Shown: positions 33,737-46,013, counted from the stretch's first letter. The stretch: DNA of 64,000 nt from Davidsoniella eucalypti (GCA_004009845.1 RMBW01000025.1:248001-312000); one strand, 5' to 3'. Notes: generated by a model not told the origin, from the sequence alone. Numbers and translations are program-made.

Positions 33737-35906
33737 CTAACCGACGGGTTTATTGACCCGGTAAAACTCCGGTGCCGCTTCTACCAACCAGTCCATTTCA
33801 ACCTTCGTGACCTCCCTGATATATGTTTTGTCTTTGGACTCTAGTACTTCGTGGTAGATCACCCACTCTGCCTGGCGACTGAACATGAGCGAGTTGGGAT
33901 GTGCGTAGAATACGGATCCAGAGACGTTCTTGAAGGTTCCATCCGGCTGCATCTTTGCAGCATTGGCGAAGAAACCCGCCGTTAAGCAACGTCGTATCTT
34001 TTCACTAATGGCTGCAGACTCACTTGCTGACGGTCGTTGAGGAAGCTGGTTCTTCTTTTTGTCGTTAAGCTTGTTAGACGCAGCCGCAGAAGCCATTGAT
34101 ACTGTCAGGTACACTGGTTCTATCACGGTAACACCGAACCGCTCCAACATTCCCTTGAGCTGAGAACGTACGCTGACTGCTTTCATTAAGGCCTTGTAGT
34201 TGAGATAGTGTTTATGACAGAATTGGGCATCACGACGACCCACTGTGACAAATGCCACGTAGACATTAAGAAGAGTCAGATGATCACCTTCATCGGCCGC
34301 AAATAACCGCCGTGCCTCTTCCATGGCCTTGCGTTCGTTATCGTGGACAATCCAAATGTTGCCGCCCAGGCTAGTCATAGCGGCTATTGTCAACATCTCA
34401 CTGAGGCAGTTGGAATCCGGTGCAGCAAGAAGGGCACGCGCCGTCATGGCATCGAGTGCGAGTTCGGCCATGCGAAGACCGAGTGGCCGGGTTAGCTTAG
34501 CGGAATCATCAAGAGCTCCGAGTGCGAATAGAAGTTCCAGCGCAGAAGCCATTTGGGCCGCCGGTGGGGGGCTAAGGAAGTTGAACCGTAGGACATTGTC
34601 AATACCGAGTGCTTTAAGTTGTAGAATAACTGGTGCTAGGTTGGTGCGCTGGATATCCGGTGTGCTAGATTCGGGAAGTTCTTGATAGGCTGATTCCGGG
34701 TAGAGGCGATAGCACTTTCCAGGCCTAACACGACCAGCACGGCCAGCTCGTTGCATAGCGGAGGCTTTCGAAGTTGGTACAGGAATCAAAGATTCGATAC
34801 GTGTGACGGGGTCATAGTAGCGTTGCTTGACAAAGCCGCAGTCGATCACATAGACGATACCGTCGATGGTGAGAGATGCTTCGGCGATATTGGTAGCGAA
34901 GACGACCTTGCGCGTGTCTGCTGGTGTCTTGTCGAAGATGAGCATCTGTAGCTCGGTCGACAAACCAGCGTAAAGAGGAAGCGCGATAAGTTTGGTCGTG
35001 ACATCTGTGAGGCGTTCAGTCCCCTCTAGCACTGCGTCTACTGCCCTGTCGATTTCATCTCGACCTGTCAAGAATACGAGAATGTCACCACTTGGCTCAG
35101 TTGCGTGGATATTGAGCACGGTTTTGACTGCCCTCTCGACGTAATCTTCTGTGGGCTCTTCTAGATAGTATGTGTTGATGGGGTATGTGCGCCCTTCGAT
35201 ACTGACGATGCGACCAATAGGCTTTTCAGGAGCGGTTTCCTTGGTGTTCAAGGCTCCGTTTGGCAAAGTCTCGAAGAACCTGAGAAACTGCTGGGCCTGG
35301 AGAGTGGCACTACTAATTATTATGCGGAGTTCTGGCCGCTTCTGACGAATTTTCTTCAGTAGTCCCAGAAGAATGTCAGTACTCAATGAGCGCTCATGAG
35401 CCTCATCAACCATGATGACAGAGTACTTTGAAAGCAATGGATCCATCAAAGCTTCTCTAATAAGTAAGCCATCCGTCATGAACTTGATGCGCGTGGCTTC
35501 GGAGGTTTCATCCTCGAAACGCACTGCATAGCCGACTTCTTTGCCAATTTGGCAGCCAACCTCTTGGGCCACTCTTATGGCGATGGTTGTGGCAGCTACG
35601 CGCCGTGGCTGTTTGGTAGTTAGTACTAAAGGCTTTGTTTTCTTTGTTTTCTTTGTTTTGTCTAATATGCTGGCGAGAACATACCTGAGTGATTACTATC
35701 ATCTTTCCATCTTGACACCAGCCACCGTGATACAGAAACTGAGGCAGCTGTGTGGTCTTTCCAGAACCAGTCTGGCCAATCAAAATGGTCACCGGATATG
35801 TCTCGACCACATAGAGAAGAGAGTCATGGTGCTTTGATATCGGAAGGAGTCCGGTGGGCTTGTGAAGAGCTGGAATGAATGATGCATTTAGATCAAAGTC
35901 GCCCAT
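33737..35906 (-). CDS. DHX35: DEAH-box RNA helicase, DHX35 type
   Basis: Two exons: 35,906-35,685 and 35,608-33,737. The 76-nt intron has GTATGT, an ACTAAC branch point and CAG, and the join restores ITQPRRVAATT. The product is 697 residues. The ATG at 35,906 (MGDFDLNASF) is the first in frame; upstream the frame is open only through a TTG. Motifs in order: Walker A GQTGSGKTT (about 44-52), TQPRRVAA (Ia), DEAHERS (II), SSATLQ (III), then LVFLTGRDEID, ATNIAEASLTIDGI (V) and QRAGRAGR (VI). After these come the winged-helix/ratchet region and the OB-fold with YLTVSMASAA and WVIYHEVLESKDKTYIREV. DHX35 proteins are NTP-driven helicases of the spliceosome-associated set. Length and motif spacing fit the family, and all catalytic motifs are intact. 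The intron contains a short TTTGTTTTC triplication. Confidence 0.93.
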
Positions 35907-36937
35907 GATGACTAAGGGTACAGTAAGGGTTGCCCTTGGGGTACAACTTGATGGGAGCCACTTTCTCAAGTAAACAGCTGCATGAAAAGACGAAAAACCC
36001 CCTACGGTTTAAAAGTTTTATCGAGAAAAATAAACTTATCGTTCTTATTGGTGATAGTTGATGGCCGTGTTGGAGTTGAAATTGCTGTGGTTTTCATGAA
36101 CCGCATAGGCTGTCAAACGCGATTTGACTAAGCAACCCTTATATAACCCTAATACTACATACTCGTATGTAAAAAATTCGTTAATGTTGACTAAAATGGC
36201 CATACTGTTGTCCGTTTTTATTATAAGGGAAACTTAGAAGCTTCTTATCAGGAATTTATAACAAGAGATGATGCCATTTTGCATTGCAATGCCATGTATA
36301 GACATTAGTAAGACTCTTAGCCACTAGATGCGGTCACATCGCGCATGTGTAGGTTGCCGGTTGCGATTGCGACTGCTGACTGCATATGCTGACATGCTTG
36401 AAGTACATACATAGAAGTAATTGCATGCCAAGTCATGGTCACTTAAACATCAACGTCAACACGATATCGGTATATTGTCGCCTAGAAGCTGACAAATTGA
36501 TGGCCGGATGATAGTCGGCGATTTCGCGGACCAAAGTTCCCCCAGCCGACGTCAACTGCCCGCCAATCGCCGAGCATTTCAATGATCAAAAAAGAGTGTA
36601 TAATATGCGGTAAAATCAGACTCGGGGACCGGATTCGATTCAAAATCTAGTCAAAAATCGAAATAAATGTAATTAATTGTCGCATTCTTCTAGAATTAAG
36701 TGACTTCTCTCATCGACTAATCAATCACTGACAAACAACAACGACCAGACTCGAATCGGGTTACTTTTCCGTTTGCGCTACAACGTACCAAAATCGTAGG
36801 TACCTCTTTTTTTTCCCCGATCTGGCGCCTACCCCTCCAAATCCGCCCACAGCCAAATCCAACTCCGTCTATCTATGTATTTTGCTGGGCGTTATATAAG
36901 CCTATTGTTCTTCCTACCGTAACGCAACCTCTCCCTC
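35907..36937. other. Shared intergenic region of the divergent helicase and glutathione reductase genes
   Basis: About 1 kb between divergent starts. TGACTAA at 36,188-36,194 matches the AP-1/Yap1-type oxidative-stress site in core sequence, but it is about 790 bp from the reductase start and a 7-mer, so the link is weak. No gene seen. Confidence 0.5.
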
Positions 36938-36947
36938 TATATAAAAG
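36938..36947 (+). promoter_or_regulatory. TATA box of the glutathione reductase gene
   Basis: TATATAAAAG lies 36 bp upstream of the first ATG. This is very close, so the first ATG may be skipped by some transcripts. That fits dual targeting from alternative starts. Confidence 0.6.
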
Positions 36948-36982
36948 CAGACTCTTCTTCTGCCTTTGTTCGCACATTCCTC

Positions 36983-38593
36983 ATGCGCATCCCCATTCTT
37001 TCGTCTCTGTCTTACTCAACAGCCAGAACTTCTCCTCCGTACCGACTTGCCAGCATCTCTCGACACCTTTCATATTCTGCACGCATCATGGCTCCCATCA
37101 GCAAGGAAACCGACTTTCTCGTCATTGGCGGTGGAAGCGGCGGTCTTGGCGCTGCCCGCATGGCCGCCTCAAAGTATGGCGTCAAGGCCATGATCGTCGA
37201 GGGTAGCAGACTCGGCGGCACCTGCGTCAATGTTGGGTAAGCAAAAGCTCAATAGAACCCTGCTATTATTGCTCCCCAGAGCTTCTCTTTGAGCTTCGAT
37301 TTAGCTAACATATATGCTTTGCTTGTATCTAGTTGTGTTCCCAAGAAGGTCACCTTCAACGCCGCCTTCATCGCCGATACTATCAAAGAGGCCAAGTCCT
37401 ATGGCTTCTCCTACAGCCAAACTGCCCCCTTCGACTGGGAGACCTTCAAGGCTAAGCGCGACGCCTACATTGTGCGCCTGAACGGAATCTACGAGCGTAA
37501 CCTGGCCAAGGATGAGGTCGAGTATGTCGCTGGCTGGGGTAAGCTTGTGTCTAAGAATGAAGTTGAAATCACTCAGAATGACGGCACCAAGTCTGTCGTG
37601 CGTGCTAAGAAGATACTGATTGCTGTCGGTGGAAACCCGTCGCCCCCCCCTGACATCCCTGGTAGCGAGCTCGGCATCAACAGTAACGGCTTCTTCGATA
37701 TCTCTAAGCAACCTAAGAAGGTCGCCATTGTTGGTTCTGGTTATATTGGCGTTGAGTTCGCCGGTGTTTTCAACGCCCTGGGTACTGAGACGCACATGTT
37801 CATTCGCCACGACACCTTCCTGCGCAATTTCGACCCCATGATCCAGGAGAACATGACCAAGGAGTACGAGCGCATCGGTATCAACATGCACAAGAGAACC
37901 AACTTGACCAAGGTTGAGAAGGATGCCGACGGAGCTCTGACTCTGACCTACAAAAGCGATGATGGCAGTGAGGCTACTGATACTGGTTACGACCACCTAA
38001 TTTGGGCCATTGGTCGCCAACCCGCCACCAAGACATTGGGTCTGGAGAATGCTGGCGTCAAATCTAACGAGAAGGGCTATATCCTCGCCGATGACTACCA
38101 GAACACCAACGTCGAGGACGTCTACGCGCTTGGTGATGTGGTAGGTAAGGTCGAACTCACCCCTGTTGCTATTGCTGCTGGTCGTCGTCTGGCCCACCGC
38201 CTCTTTGGCCCTGAGGAGTTCAAGGCACTGAAGTTGGACTACGGTAACATTCCCTCGGTGGTGTTCTCGCACCCTGAGGTTGGCAGTGTTGGTATGACTG
38301 AGCCTGAGGCCATTGAGAAGTTCGGCAAAGACAACATTAAGGTTTACAAGACTAATTTCACGGCCATGTACTACGCTATGATGGAGCCGGACCAGAAGGG
38401 ACCGACTAGTTACAAGCTAATTGTGGCGGGCAAGGAGGAGAAGGTTGTTGGACTACACCTCATGGGACTGGGTAGCGGTGAGATGCTACAAGGCTTTGGT
38501 GTTGCTGTCAAGATGGGTGCTACCAAGGCCGACTTTGACAGCTGCGTTGCTATCCACCCTACGAGTGCCGAAGAGATTGTCACTTTGAAATAG
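36983..38593 (+). CDS. GLR1: Glutathione reductase, probably dual mitochondrial and cytosolic
   Basis: Two exons, 36,983-37,236 and 37,333-38,593. The 96-nt intron (GTAAGC, GCTAAC, CTAG) splits the glycine of the redox motif. The product is 504 residues. The FAD loop is GGGSGG (about 49-54) and the redox-active disulfide is GGTCVNVGCVPKK (Cys81, Cys86). The NADPH fold is VAIVGSGYIGVEFAG, the second FAD block is NVEDVYALGDV, and the C-terminal catalytic HPTSAEE is present. The enzyme reduces GSSG to GSH with NADPH. Residues 1-35 are rich in Arg, Ser and Leu and lack acids, as in a mitochondrial presequence; Met36 (base 37,088, MAPISKETDFLVIGG) begins exactly where cytosolic reductases begin. 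The close TATA box makes two start sites plausible, as for yeast GLR1. All key residues are intact. Confidence 0.96.
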
Positions 38594-38790
38594 ATATAAA
38601 GGGGAAAACAAGATACCCAGCGAAGAAAATATGTATAAAATATAATATCGTAATAGTAAATTAAAGAGAGTTAACATGAAAAAAAAAATGGCTTCTGAAA
38701 CCACGCGCTGGTAATTATTGGATCTAAGGGGTATTGAAAATGCAGTAGCTTCGACTTGTCGTGAAGATCGTAGACTTGAAAAGATTACAT

Positions 38791-39237
38791 CTATAGGGCC
38801 ACGCCAGCAACTCCAGCGGCTACAGCACTGGAAAGGATGATAGTGAGGAGGGAAGTCGTTTGCAGATTGTGAGATGAAGCCGAACCAGAGGTATAGTTAG
38901 CGGGATAGTCGCCTTCCTCAATAGGTCCTACAAGTAAAAAAAAGTTCAAGTTAGCACAAATATACGACTTGCCCGGGTTGGACGTCGTCGACGTACGAAT
39001 AGTGATGCTAGTGGACAAGCATTCATGGGCCAAATTATCCCACGCAACCTCGATGTCGTGGCCGACACAGTATGTGGTGATGTTGCGTAGCACGGCGACT
39101 TGGAGCTCGTGGCACACTGCGTAGATGTCAGAGGAATCAGGCTGTTGGTTGATGGCAGTAGTGAGACAAGCTGGCGCCTTTGCGTAGACAATGTTGGCCA
39201 GAGCCATGAAGGAAGTGAGAGCGTAAGTAGTCTTCAT
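38791..39237 (-). CDS. Small GPI-anchored cell-surface protein with four cysteines
   Basis: Start at the ATG 39,237 (MKTTYALTSFMALANIVYA, a signal peptide cut before KAPACL). A 69-nt intron (38,996-38,928: donor GTACGT, branch GCTAAC, acceptor TTGTAG) joins ITIR to PIEEGDYP. Without splicing the frame stays open but inserts 23 unlikely residues. The mature protein is about 105 residues with four cysteines (APAC, AVCHE, TYCVG, HECLS). It ends in NYTSGSASSHNLQ and a hydrophobic tail (TSLLTIILSSAVAAGVAGVAL), a GPI-attachment signal. It resembles the small fungal wall proteins that open with a PACL..AIN..PD motif; their role is unknown beyond the cell surface. The spacing fits half a CFEM domain but lacks the eight cysteines, so I do not call it CFEM. 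Confidence 0.75.
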   Translation of the reverse strand: MKTTYALTSFMALANIVYAKAPACLTTAINQQPDSSDIYAVCHELQVAVLRNITTYCVGHDIEVAWDNLAHECLSTSITIRTSTTSNPGKSYICANLNFFLLVGPIEEGDYPANYTSGSASSHNLQTTSLLTIILSSAVAAGVAGVAL

Positions 39238-39462
39238 TCTGCTGGTTCGTGTGTGTGTGGTTTCGAGAGATACCGACAGATTGGGGTGTAAGTGACAGGA
39301 AAAGAACGACAAGAAAGAGTGACTTGTAGGTACGCAGCGTCAAGCGTGACCGTTGTATTAATAAAACTTGGATCGCGAATACAAAAGCAAGTGGCAAGTG
39401 GTATCGAAACAGACTGCGAGGGAAGCGACGTCCTGGCTATATTATGTTCCTATATTATATAT

Positions 39463-39476
39463 GGTGTTGCAACACC
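39463..39476. promoter_or_regulatory. 14-bp perfect palindrome beside a TATA element of the GPI-protein gene
   Basis: GGTGTTGCAACACC equals its own reverse complement. It lies immediately upstream (in the gene's sense) of TATATAAT at about 39,455-39,462 and about 225 bp from the ATG. It could be a dimeric transcription-factor site. Confidence 0.35.
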
Positions 39477-40986
39477 CCCTCTCCACCCGAGAGCGTTACC
39501 GCTTGATCACCAACAAACTACCTTCAAAACTCTATATTAAGTTCCAGACTTGGAAAGTCTGGACATCATTTCGTCGCTAAGTTCCTCAAGGTCCTTCTCC
39601 TGAGCAGTGCCTTACAAGTCCTGGAAGAACCAGAAACTCCGGTATCTTGGCTACACTCTGTTATACCGGGCGGTAGTGCAGACATAATTTTTCCCAAGGA
39701 GGAAATAAAGACAGAAAGAGATCGGCAATCCGAGTATAGAGGATAGGAGGTTCCTGTAACCAGCTAATCATAGGGTGATCGAGGACCCTGAGACATTCGT
39801 GGTCAACATCGTGCTGGTACGAAAGGATGTTTACTAAAAAGCCATACAATCCATACAACCCATAACGACCCATACTGTAGAGTTATCTCCTCTAGCTTGG
39901 GCAAGACCGATCCGGTTGGTTAGACAAAGCCTCGCTCTAGTCTTTTAAGGTTACCTTGAAAAAGACGATCGACATGCCTGACATGTTGCCATGCGTGTCA
40001 TGGGTAGCGTACATCCCGTATCAATGATCAATAAAGCAGGCATCCATCTGCCCGTCTGTCTGGGAGTAGAAGCAACGGCTGCCAGACATATCTAATACCA
40101 CACATGCATTTAATGGTACATGATACCGGCAGCAAATGCGGTGAATAGTATAGTAGCTTCAGGCACTGGCTGGCCGGGTTCAGATTAGACGAAAGAGGAG
40201 CCATGATGCGAAGGCCGTCGTTGTTCGTTGTTATTTGTACAAATAGTTCTTTTAGTTCGACTTTGGCCCAACTTCTGGCTAGGTCGGCCCTTTTACTCTT
40301 CTACTCTTCTACTCTGGTGGTAGTATATGGCCTGGTATGAAACCTAGTAAACCGCTTCATTCTACCATTTTGGGATGGCTTGTTGAAACGCGGGATTTGT
40401 CCTGTCTTTCCTGTCGAAAAACGCCAACCCCGAATTGGGATTGAATTGACATTTAAAGTCTTGCGCTAGGTTGACAATAGTAAATCTGCCAGAGCCAGAC
40501 TGTACGATGGAAAATGATGCATGGGGCCTGTACATCTGTAGTTTAGTTTTTGGTACCTGAGGCACATGTTTCTATTCTATTCTATTTTTATTTTTTACTT
40601 TTCCTCTATTTTCCGTCTTGTTTCTCCATAAAACTTCTGTCCACACACAGAAAAAGTCACAGCCGTGCCTTATTACCCGGGGTTTAGCCCCACAGCCTTT
40701 TCATCGAATCTCCAAAAAAACTTTCCCAACCTTCCCTCCTCTTGCAAAACTCTGTCTTTGCTTGTCTTTTCTCGCCTCTTTATCCCGCATTTCTCACCAC
40801 GTTTTCTTTTCATCATCATATTTCTTTTTTTTGCTTTTTGTTCCTCTCCTTTAATCCAACTACCAACACTTGAGACTGGTTTCGTCTCTTTATTACTTCA
40901 ACCCCCATCCCCTGCGACGTCGGCTTTTCTTTCTTTCTCCCAATAAGAGCTTTGTGCGAGCTTCACGCGCTACACAGTACCCCGCG
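39477..40986. other. Intergenic region and leader of the Scd6 gene
   Basis: No gene seen. From about 40,570 the plus strand becomes pyrimidine-rich (TTCTATTCTATTTTT, CTTTTTTTT), typical of a fungal promoter and 5' UTR leading to the ATG at 40,987. Confidence 0.5.
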
Positions 40987-42827
40987 ATGTCTGAATTTCT
41001 TGGGTAAAACCTCCTCTTTTCTGGTCCTTTGATCCCCAATCATTCAGATGCTAACTGCAGCATCGCAGATCGCGTATCTCTCTCATTTCCAAGAGCAATA
41101 TCAGGTAAGCCATCAATCACTCGACCCACTCCATCTGCGCGTCAAAGCCACGTTGCTAACTCGTGTTTTTTTTTCAAAGATATGTAGGAACTCTACATGA
41201 GATCAACTCGGAAGAATCCACTGTTTCTCTCGAGAATGTCCAGTCTTTCGGCACTGAAGGTCGTGGTGATGGCTCTGCTGTCGGCCCCTCCGACCAGGTC
41301 TACGAGTACATCGTCTTCCGTGGCAGCGATGTGAAAGATCTTCGTATCGAGCAGCCTGCTGCTCCTCAGCCTCCACCTGCTGCTGTGCCGAATGACCCCG
41401 CCATCCTTGGTGTAAGTTCCATATGCATATGTCATTTACCCCTTTCAAAGACTGTATTCTATTATGATGAACCATTGCGGATGTAAAACATCTAGTCGGA
41501 ATTGCGCAAACAATACCATGTCGAGATTTCCGCTGCCTTCCTTCTGATACAGAATCAATGTCTTTTCATCTGCTTATTACAACAATAAATGCTTGTGTTG
41601 ATCATTGGCTAACATTACTTCAAGGCTCGTCCTCGTCCTGATGCTCAAGGCTCTTCTGGTATTTCTAGCCAAAGGCCACCTCAACCTCCAGGTGGTCCTG
41701 GCTATGGTTATAATCAGTTCTACGGCGCCCCCAACAACTGGGGTCGTGGTGGACCGATGCCTGGCCCTAATGGATACCCTGGAATTCCCTACCCGCCTCC
41801 TAATGGTTGGGGTCCTGGTGGCCCTGGAAACTTTCCTCCTGGCCCTGGTGGCCCGGGAGGACCCGCTCCATGGGGAAATCACCCGTACCCCTCCAACATG
41901 GGCCCCGGTCCCAGCGGCCCCGGTCCTATGAACGGACCTCCTCCCAATATTCAGCAGTCTTCCAAGCAAACTGGTCCTTCTGGTGATAAGAAGGACCAGT
42001 CTGCTGAAGCGGCGGCCTCTTCTAAGCAGATATCTGGCTACAAAGGCCCTCAACATCCTCGCGGTGCGGAGTCTGTCAACAACAAGCCTAAGCCCACCGG
42101 TGTCACCCCCGCTGTCCCTCTTCAGCAGGCCGGCCAGCCTACCCAGAGTTCTACCAATAAGTTCCAGCCTCCTGCATCGCACAGCGACGTTTCTCAAAAG
42201 ACCAATGCTGCTCCCACGGATGCGGCCATTAATGATGCGACCGAGGCCGCTAAGGCTGCTGTTGCCCTGGCCATGGCCAAACTCAATGCCAACACTGAGC
42301 CGTCTGTTGACAACCTTTCCAAGAGGGTCAATGATATGCGTGTGAACGCCGTTAACCGTGGCTCATACGGCCCTCGCGGTGGTCGTGGTCATGGAAACGG
42401 GGGTCGCCCGCATCACAAGATTGAAGTCCCTCAAGAGGATTTCGATTTCGCTTCTGCGAATGCCAAGTTCAACAAGGACGAGATCAAGTCAGCTGTTGAT
42501 GATTCGCCTATCATTGAGAAACTAGAGGCTGCCCGTACCACCGATACTAATGATACCTCGATGTACAACAAGAAGACATCGTTCTTTGATAACATTAGTA
42601 GCGAAGCCAAGGAACGTGCTGCCAACGGCGGACAAAAGCCTGGCGGCCGTGAGTGGCGTGGCGAGGAGCAGCGGAAGAACATTGAGACCTTCGGCCAAGG
42701 TAGCGTTGATGGTGGCTACCGAAACTACCGTGGTCGTGGACGCGGCGGGTTCCGTGGCCGTGGCCGTGGTGGCCAGAACCGTGGCGGGTACCAGAACCGT
42801 CAGCCTCGCGGCGTCACTGAGAACTAA
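40987..42827 (+). CDS. SCD6: Lsm14-family translational repressor (Scd6/Sum2/Rap55)
   Basis: Four exons: 40,987-41,003, 41,069-41,104, 41,180-41,411 and 41,625-42,827. The introns have donors GTAAAA, GTAAGC and GTAAGT; the first two show CTAAC branch points and all acceptors are AG. The product is 495 residues. The N-terminal Lsm fold reads MSEFLGSRISLISKSNIRYV then GTLHEINSEESTVSLENV. Then a Pro/Gly-rich linker leads to the FDF box (DFDFASANAKFNKDE, about 367-382), the FFD box (SFFDNISSEAKERA, about 414-428), the TFG box (NIETFGQGSVDGG) and an RGG tail (459-491). Scd6 proteins bind eIF4G and the decapping machinery in P-bodies, repress translation and promote decapping. The order and length fit the family exactly. 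The two tiny first exons explain why the start is easily missed. Confidence 0.95.
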
Positions 42828-44071
42828 GTTTTCTCTTTTTATTATTACCTTGTTATGCCATGTTGGGCAATTTGGCTTGGTATGCTCGGGAGTAATCAGA
42901 ACACCTGATTACGTTTCGATTGGCATAGCATATGATGCCCTTCTACACACTTTTAATGTCGCTTGTTTTGTTACTGTGGCCACCTCTTTTACATTATGGT
43001 TATCTACTCCCAGCGCTACTAGCAATAGAGCTCTACAGGATGTGCTATCTTGATATTGCCCTCTGCTTTTTCTGACATTGGACATGGGTTTTCCCGTTCG
43101 TCTTGTACGTTTCTTTCTAGCGTTTTTTTGCTTTTTTCTTGAAACATAAAGTCTATGTCTAGCATAGACAATTAAACGAAAATGCGCTTGATGGTAATAT
43201 TTCATTCAACGCCATTCATTCGTTTATCGAGATTTTCCAGCATCATGTCACGAGTTTCCTATCTCATGGTTATATTTTTTTCTTGCTTTTGCGTTATATT
43301 GTTTGGAGTTACTTGCTTTACCGGGTATGTATGTTAGTCCACTAGGAACCGTTGTTCAATTGGGGGATTTTATTATTCATTTCGAGGACTTTGCAGAGTC
43401 TTCAATATTTTTTTCTTTCTTTTTTTTTTATACTATTTAGGCGGAAAAAGCCTTTGTCATAGCCAGTTAAGATGGCGTCATGGCATTTCAATGATAACTC
43501 ACATATCCTCTGTCCTCCCCTAAAATTTCTTAAATTTGTTCAACGTGATGACCATACTTGATTTCGATGAGAATATTTGGATGCTGGTAATATTTTAATA
43601 CAAATTCATGACCACATGACAATGGATCAACCTATCGAGCAATCGACTACCTAAACTAACAGGAGTCGATGTAAATCCACCCGCTAAATCTCTTAGCTTG
43701 AAAGGTGACATAAGATTGTCTCGATGAATTTTCAGAAATCAATGACTCCTTGTTGTGTGGATAGGGTATTGTCTATGGTAATGTGAAACAGTCTTCATGA
43801 GAAAACCTTTGATAGACGTTTGCCCTTCTAGTAGAAGAAGAAGTGTAGTGGGTCCTTCTTTTTCCCACAAGAACATGAATCTGTAAAGTTTGCATGGTGT
43901 AGGCGAAGGTGGTAGTCCACAAAGTCTCCGTGATGTGATCGGGCGGCCAGCAGCCGGCCCAGTGTCTTCCTTGGGAGAGACAGTTCAAAGGGGGTCCTGA
44001 GGTTTGCAGAGAGTCCCAGGTCCTGGTAAGTTGTCGGGGCAGAGGATGTCCATCAGTCGGTGTACTCTTAG
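42828..44071. other. Gene-free region downstream of Scd6
   Basis: AT-rich. No supported gene. A 110-codon minus frame at 43,773-44,102 carries no recognisable family. Confidence 0.45.
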
Positions 44072-46013
44072 ATGGATGTTGTTTACTTCCACAGAGATAC
44101 AATCCAAATTCCAGTCACAGAAATCATTAACGCCTATCTAAAAGCCCAACCTAGTGTTGTCACCGATGATGAGGCTGGTGCCGTTACTGACTCAAACGAT
44201 CCGGCCGCCTTGGAAAATATTGTCTTCACCAGCAACCTCCGCTTTACAGATGATTTTATAGCATATTTGCAGAATATTTCAAGGCAACTTGGCATAGATG
44301 CTGCTTCTGCTTTGGATGCAGACCCACCACGCGATCCAATGATACAATTTGCTACAATTTCATCGACTGCCCAAGAACCACCGAACAGTCTATCTAATGA
44401 CTTTCACGTAGGACCTTTACCTGAATTCAACCCCCAAAAGTGAAGGGCACAATCACCACCTGCTGGCAGCGAACAACGCCCGTCAAAATCCAGTTCACCT
44501 ACTCGACCATCTTTTGCAGATACAACATGTTTCAAGAGACGGTTCGAGACACATGAGAGAAAGCTGTTTGTCATAGAGTTCAAGGCAGCCCACAAAGCCT
44601 CACCAGAACAAGTGGACCAGATTCTTAGGTCTAATCAAGACAGTTCCATTTTTCGTGATGTCATAGCATCCTCACAGTTGCAGACGGATGCTGACTCGGG
44701 TGAGCAACAAGTCGGCATTTCTAAGGTCGTTTCAAGATTCTTTGTCCAAGCTATTTGCCAAGTATACCATTATATGACAACTGGGGGCATGTTGTATGGA
44801 TATCTAGCAACTGGTCAAGTCATACTTCTTTTGCATATTGACAAGGAAGACCCGGGACTATTGCATTACCGTGTCTTTTCATATGACCAAAGCACTCCCG
44901 ATATTCCCTTTCAGGATGCCAAGGTTCTAGTACCAGAGATAAGCCCTACCGAAGACATTCGCAATTCCATCAAACAAACTCCCTTAGCCCTCGTTTCTAC
45001 TCTAGCACTACTTAGCCTTCGACAGCCTATACTAAACGAAGATCAGTTGGCAAATCGACAACTGCAACTTGTTACTTGGCCCAACTTGTACCCTACCGGA
45101 GAAGATGATGTTCGTGATGCTCCCCAGACAGCATTACCATCATTGAAAAACTCGCCATTGCCGGACTTTTCCAAATCTCTTCTTACCAGCCGCACCAAAG
45201 ACAACATCATTCGCCAACCTGTAAAGAAAGCAGTCAAAAGAGCACCAACTGACAAATGTAAGCCTTCTACTCTGTTAAGCACTGGCCCTAGCTCAACAAA
45301 GCCAAAGCCCCATGATAAATTCTGCACTCAAGAATGCCTTCTGGGTCTCCAGAAGGGGCACTCCATTGGATGTTCAATGTCCCAATTGGGAGTTACACCA
45401 GGCCGCTGTCAAGTCAAGCTTTGTGGGAGTGTATTTCCACCCTATAAACATGGCAGAGTTGTGTGTGGTTATTAAAAGCCAGCTAGACACTGACCTGGGC
45501 TCATATTGCCAAGTGACCTCAGCACAGGGGTTCATTGGGTCCATCGTCAAAATCACTGCACACCCTTATGGGTATACATTTGTAGGCAAAGCTGTTGTAG
45601 ATGTATGCCTCCCCATTATCAAGTATGAGTTGCAAGTGTATGATCGGTTGTACAGCTTGCAGGGCTCCATTGTGCCAGTATGTTTAGGCTACGTTTCGCT
45701 GGAAAAGAATCTCTGTATAAATTTTCAAATAAACAGACATATTCTTCTAATGTCATACTCGGGCCGACCAGTGGCCAGTCTAGAGGAGACTAATGTTGAT
45801 TTCTTGGAATCGAAAATTCATGAGCTAGGAGTTGACCACGGTGATATTAGAGAGCCGAACGTTTTATACCACGAACAGTACAAACGACATATGATCATCG
45901 ACTTTGATCGTTCCCGTTTATATCCGCTAGAACCAGAAAATCATCCCAAGAGAAGCGGCCAGGACGACATAAGCAATGAGGAGGTTCAAAACAAGAGGCC
46001 TCGCCATCAATAA
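44072..46013 (+). pseudogene. Broken fungal protein-kinase-like gene
   Basis: Starts at an ATG at 44,072. The frame meets a TGA at 44,441-44,443 (NPQK-stop-RAQSPP), continues in the same frame to about 45,350, then shifts to another frame within GLQKG/TPLDVQCPN. The halves together give the layout of the expanded fungal kinase-like families: a variable N-terminal domain, FCTQECLLGL, CPNWELH, then a degenerate kinase lobe with AHPYGYTFVGKAVV (the lysine strand) and ELGVDHGDIREPNVLYHEQY (HGD catalytic-loop equivalent), then HMIIDFDRSRL (DFD for DFG). Two separate lesions make it a pseudogene unless one is a sequencing error. The TGA could come from a CGA arginine or TGG codon by one transition. 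Confidence 0.78.

Noticed and set aside
38791..39237. CFEM effector call for the small GPI protein
   Set aside because: Only four cysteines are present, while CFEM needs eight in a fixed pattern.
41577..42197. Arg-rich minus frame in the Scd6 gene
   Set aside because: Shadow of the Pro/Gly-rich coding exon.
43941..43960. A 16-base match (GCGGCCAGCAGCCGGC) to motif A copy 2
   Set aside because: The rest of the motif (CCCTGCATCCAC, CTCACCGGC and the pairing arms) is absent, so it is a chance or very eroded match.
43773..44102. Possible LINE C-terminal fragment on the minus strand
   Set aside because: A QRFSHEDC phrase is suggestive, but no second LINE block supports it and the frame has no clear family order.
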